Positions 61,351 to 64,000 of a stretch of 64,000 bases of DNA are shown in pieces (position 1 is the first letter of the stretch; every line of letters starts with the position of its first letter). The position numbers were made by a program, and so were the translations under genes. The notes beneath the pieces were generated by a model, which ran no database searches, was not told the DNA's origin, and saw nothing but the letters and a program-made list of their open reading frames with translations. The DNA comes from Chrysoperla carnea. Lineage: Eukaryota > Arthropoda > Insecta > Neuroptera > Chrysopidae. The stretch lies in NCBI RefSeq assembly GCF_905475395.1, contig NC_058339.1, positions 54,383,172-54,447,171 of the forward strand, written 5' to 3'.

Positions 61351-64000
61351 GGCGAGCTCCTGAATGCGCGCATGCTTGGAAAAAAAATCCATGTTTTTAT
61401 CAATATGACTTTGTTCTACACACTCGATATGAACATTTTTATACGAGTCCCATAAAAAATCATATTGTTCTTTACAATTGCAACCTTTTGACCTTTATTC
61501 GTCTTCATTTTTTAGATTATTTCGTTTGTAGGGTTGGAAGAAAATATACAATTTCTTATTTCAAATTTAAAACGACAAAAAGTGTGGGGAAGGCATTCGC
61601 AAGCAACAAATTCAAGAAATACTTATAGTATGACAGCTTCCACGCATTTTTTTGCACATGTAATAGCAAAGTTTTCACACGTAAAATATTGAAGATTGAT
61701 CGAAACGACTTCCACTCACGAAGAAGTTGCAAAATATTGTAGACCATCTAAATGTTTAAGGTTACAATTCACGCAAAAACTTTGTGTGGGAAAACTTCAG
61801 ATGTTCTAATTGATCGTTCGTGAATGTTTATATCTATTTGAATTTTTGAAATATTTATGAATTGTTTATTTACAAAACTGAAATTTGTCTAAAAATATTT
61901 CTTTTCATGTCTAATAAAAAGCACGAAAAACTTAAATTACCACAGATTTTCATCGATTCATGAAAAATTTTCTTGTTTTTAAAACATTGAACTTGATAAA
62001 AATAAAATTATTATAATTTTTCAAAGTAAAAATAACGCACTTAATTTGTAATTACTGTTAAATTTTAAAAAAATTGTATTCAGTGCCAAAATATTATTAT
62101 ATTAAAAAACTTTTCTTTTTTTTTAATTTTTAATTCTTAAAGTTGGTAATACTGTATTAAAATTCTAAATCGTTCATTGATCGCAAAAAGATCATTCAGT
62201 AAGATATTTATGATAATTATTCGACATTTTATTTGTTATAAGAAGAAGGAAAAATGGATTAATATTTTATGAAATTGCATACCTGGCACCTGGGTCTATT
62301 TTAACAAAATTACGACCAAAAGGAAAGAGGAATTCAAGAGAATTTACAAAGCCATTTTATAGGATGTTCTTCGAGTGAATTCGGACTGTTTTATAAGTCT
62401 GCTGTGTATAAAAAAAATACGATAGAAAATATATTATGTACGATTTTCAATTATCCCTGTTGTAAATACGTTTAGCAATTACTTTTTATAACTTCCTTTC
62501 TTAAAGAAAAATAAATTAAAATATAAAAGTATAATGTAATCACTACTTTTTTTATACAAAGTGTATATCGAAAATTGTGAACACACAAAATTAGACTTTC
62601 CAAAAAAACAGAATTGGAAATCGTTTTTTGTAATTTCTTACAACAGTAGAATATTATTATAATACATATGAGGACGGTAGAATCATAGTGATACAAGTAA
62701 CAATTTTATTTTGGAGAAAATAAAGAAAATATGTCTTATGTTATAATAAACATTATCCGCTGTTAGAATAATGAAAAAATAATATTTTAGTTATTTTTAT
62801 TTAAAAAATAATCTGTCTTCTTACATATTAAGAAATCAATTTTTCATGAACTAAGAGGTTGCGATTTCTATAGAAAAATGATACGAAATGGCATTTAAGA
62901 ATTATGAATGATTACGTCTTTCTCATTCCCACATGTCAAAATCAGTATGATACTTGGATCAGTATGGTTCTACCATCTTCACGTGTCCTCTTACAGCATT
63001 CTGAACATGCAAATTTGAGAGTTATAAAAATTATCGAAGACGTTTCATATAGGTTATAGGCAGTGGTATGTTGCGGATGACTCACCAGAGGCTCACGCTA
63101 TTCCATTGTTACTATTCTATAATTTTCGAGTCTGTCCTTAGCAAACACAATTTTCCAACAGAAAGTATCCTAAAACCATTATCATTTTTGTAAAGTTATA
63201 TTTTAGTGCGTTTCACTGATAAACACCGTAGAATTAATATTGTTTTTTAATTATTAATATTTCTTTTAATTGAAAAAAAAATTTTATTAGAGAACTTCTT
63301 TCTAAAAATCTCAAAACATTCCACTGGTTCAAGAGATTAACCGCTTACTACTTCCATCTAAGGTTTCGAGTTTAGACAGTAAAGAATGTACAGATCGAAA
63401 GGGCTGATTAAAATTACGTTTGTAAAAATTCAAATAAAAAATCTGGAGTAGTGTAATTTTATACGATCGAACATCTTTGGCGAAATGGACAAACAAGTTT
63501 GGATCCTAGAAAACTAATAGTTTTGTGAAAAAATACAATAATATTTCTGAGATAACAAGTGAAATAGAAGAGGTTCAAGGCAGTAGGTATGCCAGACTTT
63601 AAAAATTTTATATTCCCCCTTTTAGAAACGCCGGATAAAGTTACGCGTATTCGCCATGTCAAAGCCTTTCTCGAATAAGGTACATGTAAATGGCATTTTG
63701 AACCGATCTACATTTCTTCACCTTTATATAAAAATTTTTAAGACCACGAATAATGAAATTGACCTACACTTTTTTCAAAATACTTTGTACACTTTTTCGT
63801 GATTATAATATTATTTCAACATAATTTAAAATTGTTGGAAAAAAATAACAGAACGAAATGAATTTTAAATGATATTAAAATTTGTGCATCTGGCAGATAT
63901 TAAAGACTATGCTTACTGTTCGTATAATTATAATATTGATTTTAAATTATAAAATAGTAATTAAGTTTAAGTGTTTCAAACATTACTCGGTAAATACTAA

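Larger units (their letters stand above)
55630..64000. other. Region without a supported gene, right end of the window
   Basis: Holds a truncated pogo-like element (56057-56591), a hAT-like candidate (56997-57603), a LINE 3' end (58641-58948), direct repeats near 59.2 and 60.0 kb, and decayed tandem units at 60.9-61.35 kb. From 61460 to 64000 no structure beyond A/T runs was seen. All open frames are short and lack motifs. Confidence 0.5.

Overview
The window is nuclear DNA from an insect. It is strongly AT-rich, has spliced genes with GT-AG introns and arthropod-type proteins, and carries many degraded transposons. The order cannot be fixed from the sequence alone. Three genes can be read with confidence. 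All splice phases below were worked out by hand and sum to whole codons.

From left to right: a possible first coding exon with a cysteine cluster (1203-1349, +); a tandem-repeat galectin in four coding exons (3741-7950, +) with a hAT transposase remnant in its last intron; an unrecognised single-exon protein with one membrane segment (10625-11425, -); a complete 843-residue glycogen phosphorylase in five coding exons (12269-34323, -), whose first coding intron is about 18 kb; and a complete reticulon gene (40622-55340, -) with two alternative first coding exons joined in the same phase to a shared reticulon domain. No gene is supported from 55341 to 64000.

The most striking structure lies in glycogen phosphorylase intron 1. 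A 5.75-kb foldback element (24445-30192) has two arms of 2968 and 2676 bp around a 104-bp centre, flanked by an exact 8-bp duplication (aaataaaa). Each arm carries an array of 145/148-bp units, 13 on the left and 11 on the right, followed by about 1 kb of nearly identical inverted sequence. It has no coding capacity. Transcribed within the intron it would give a very long double-stranded hairpin.

Around it are smaller mobile elements: two pogo/Tigger-like elements with TA duplications (one keeps the transposase N-terminus), several palindromic MITE-like hairpins, 5'-truncated LINE remnants, a tRNA-Leu-derived SINE candidate, and dispersed families present twice in the window. The three gene products act separately (lectin, glycogen breakdown, ER membrane shaping), and nothing suggests they are functionally linked.
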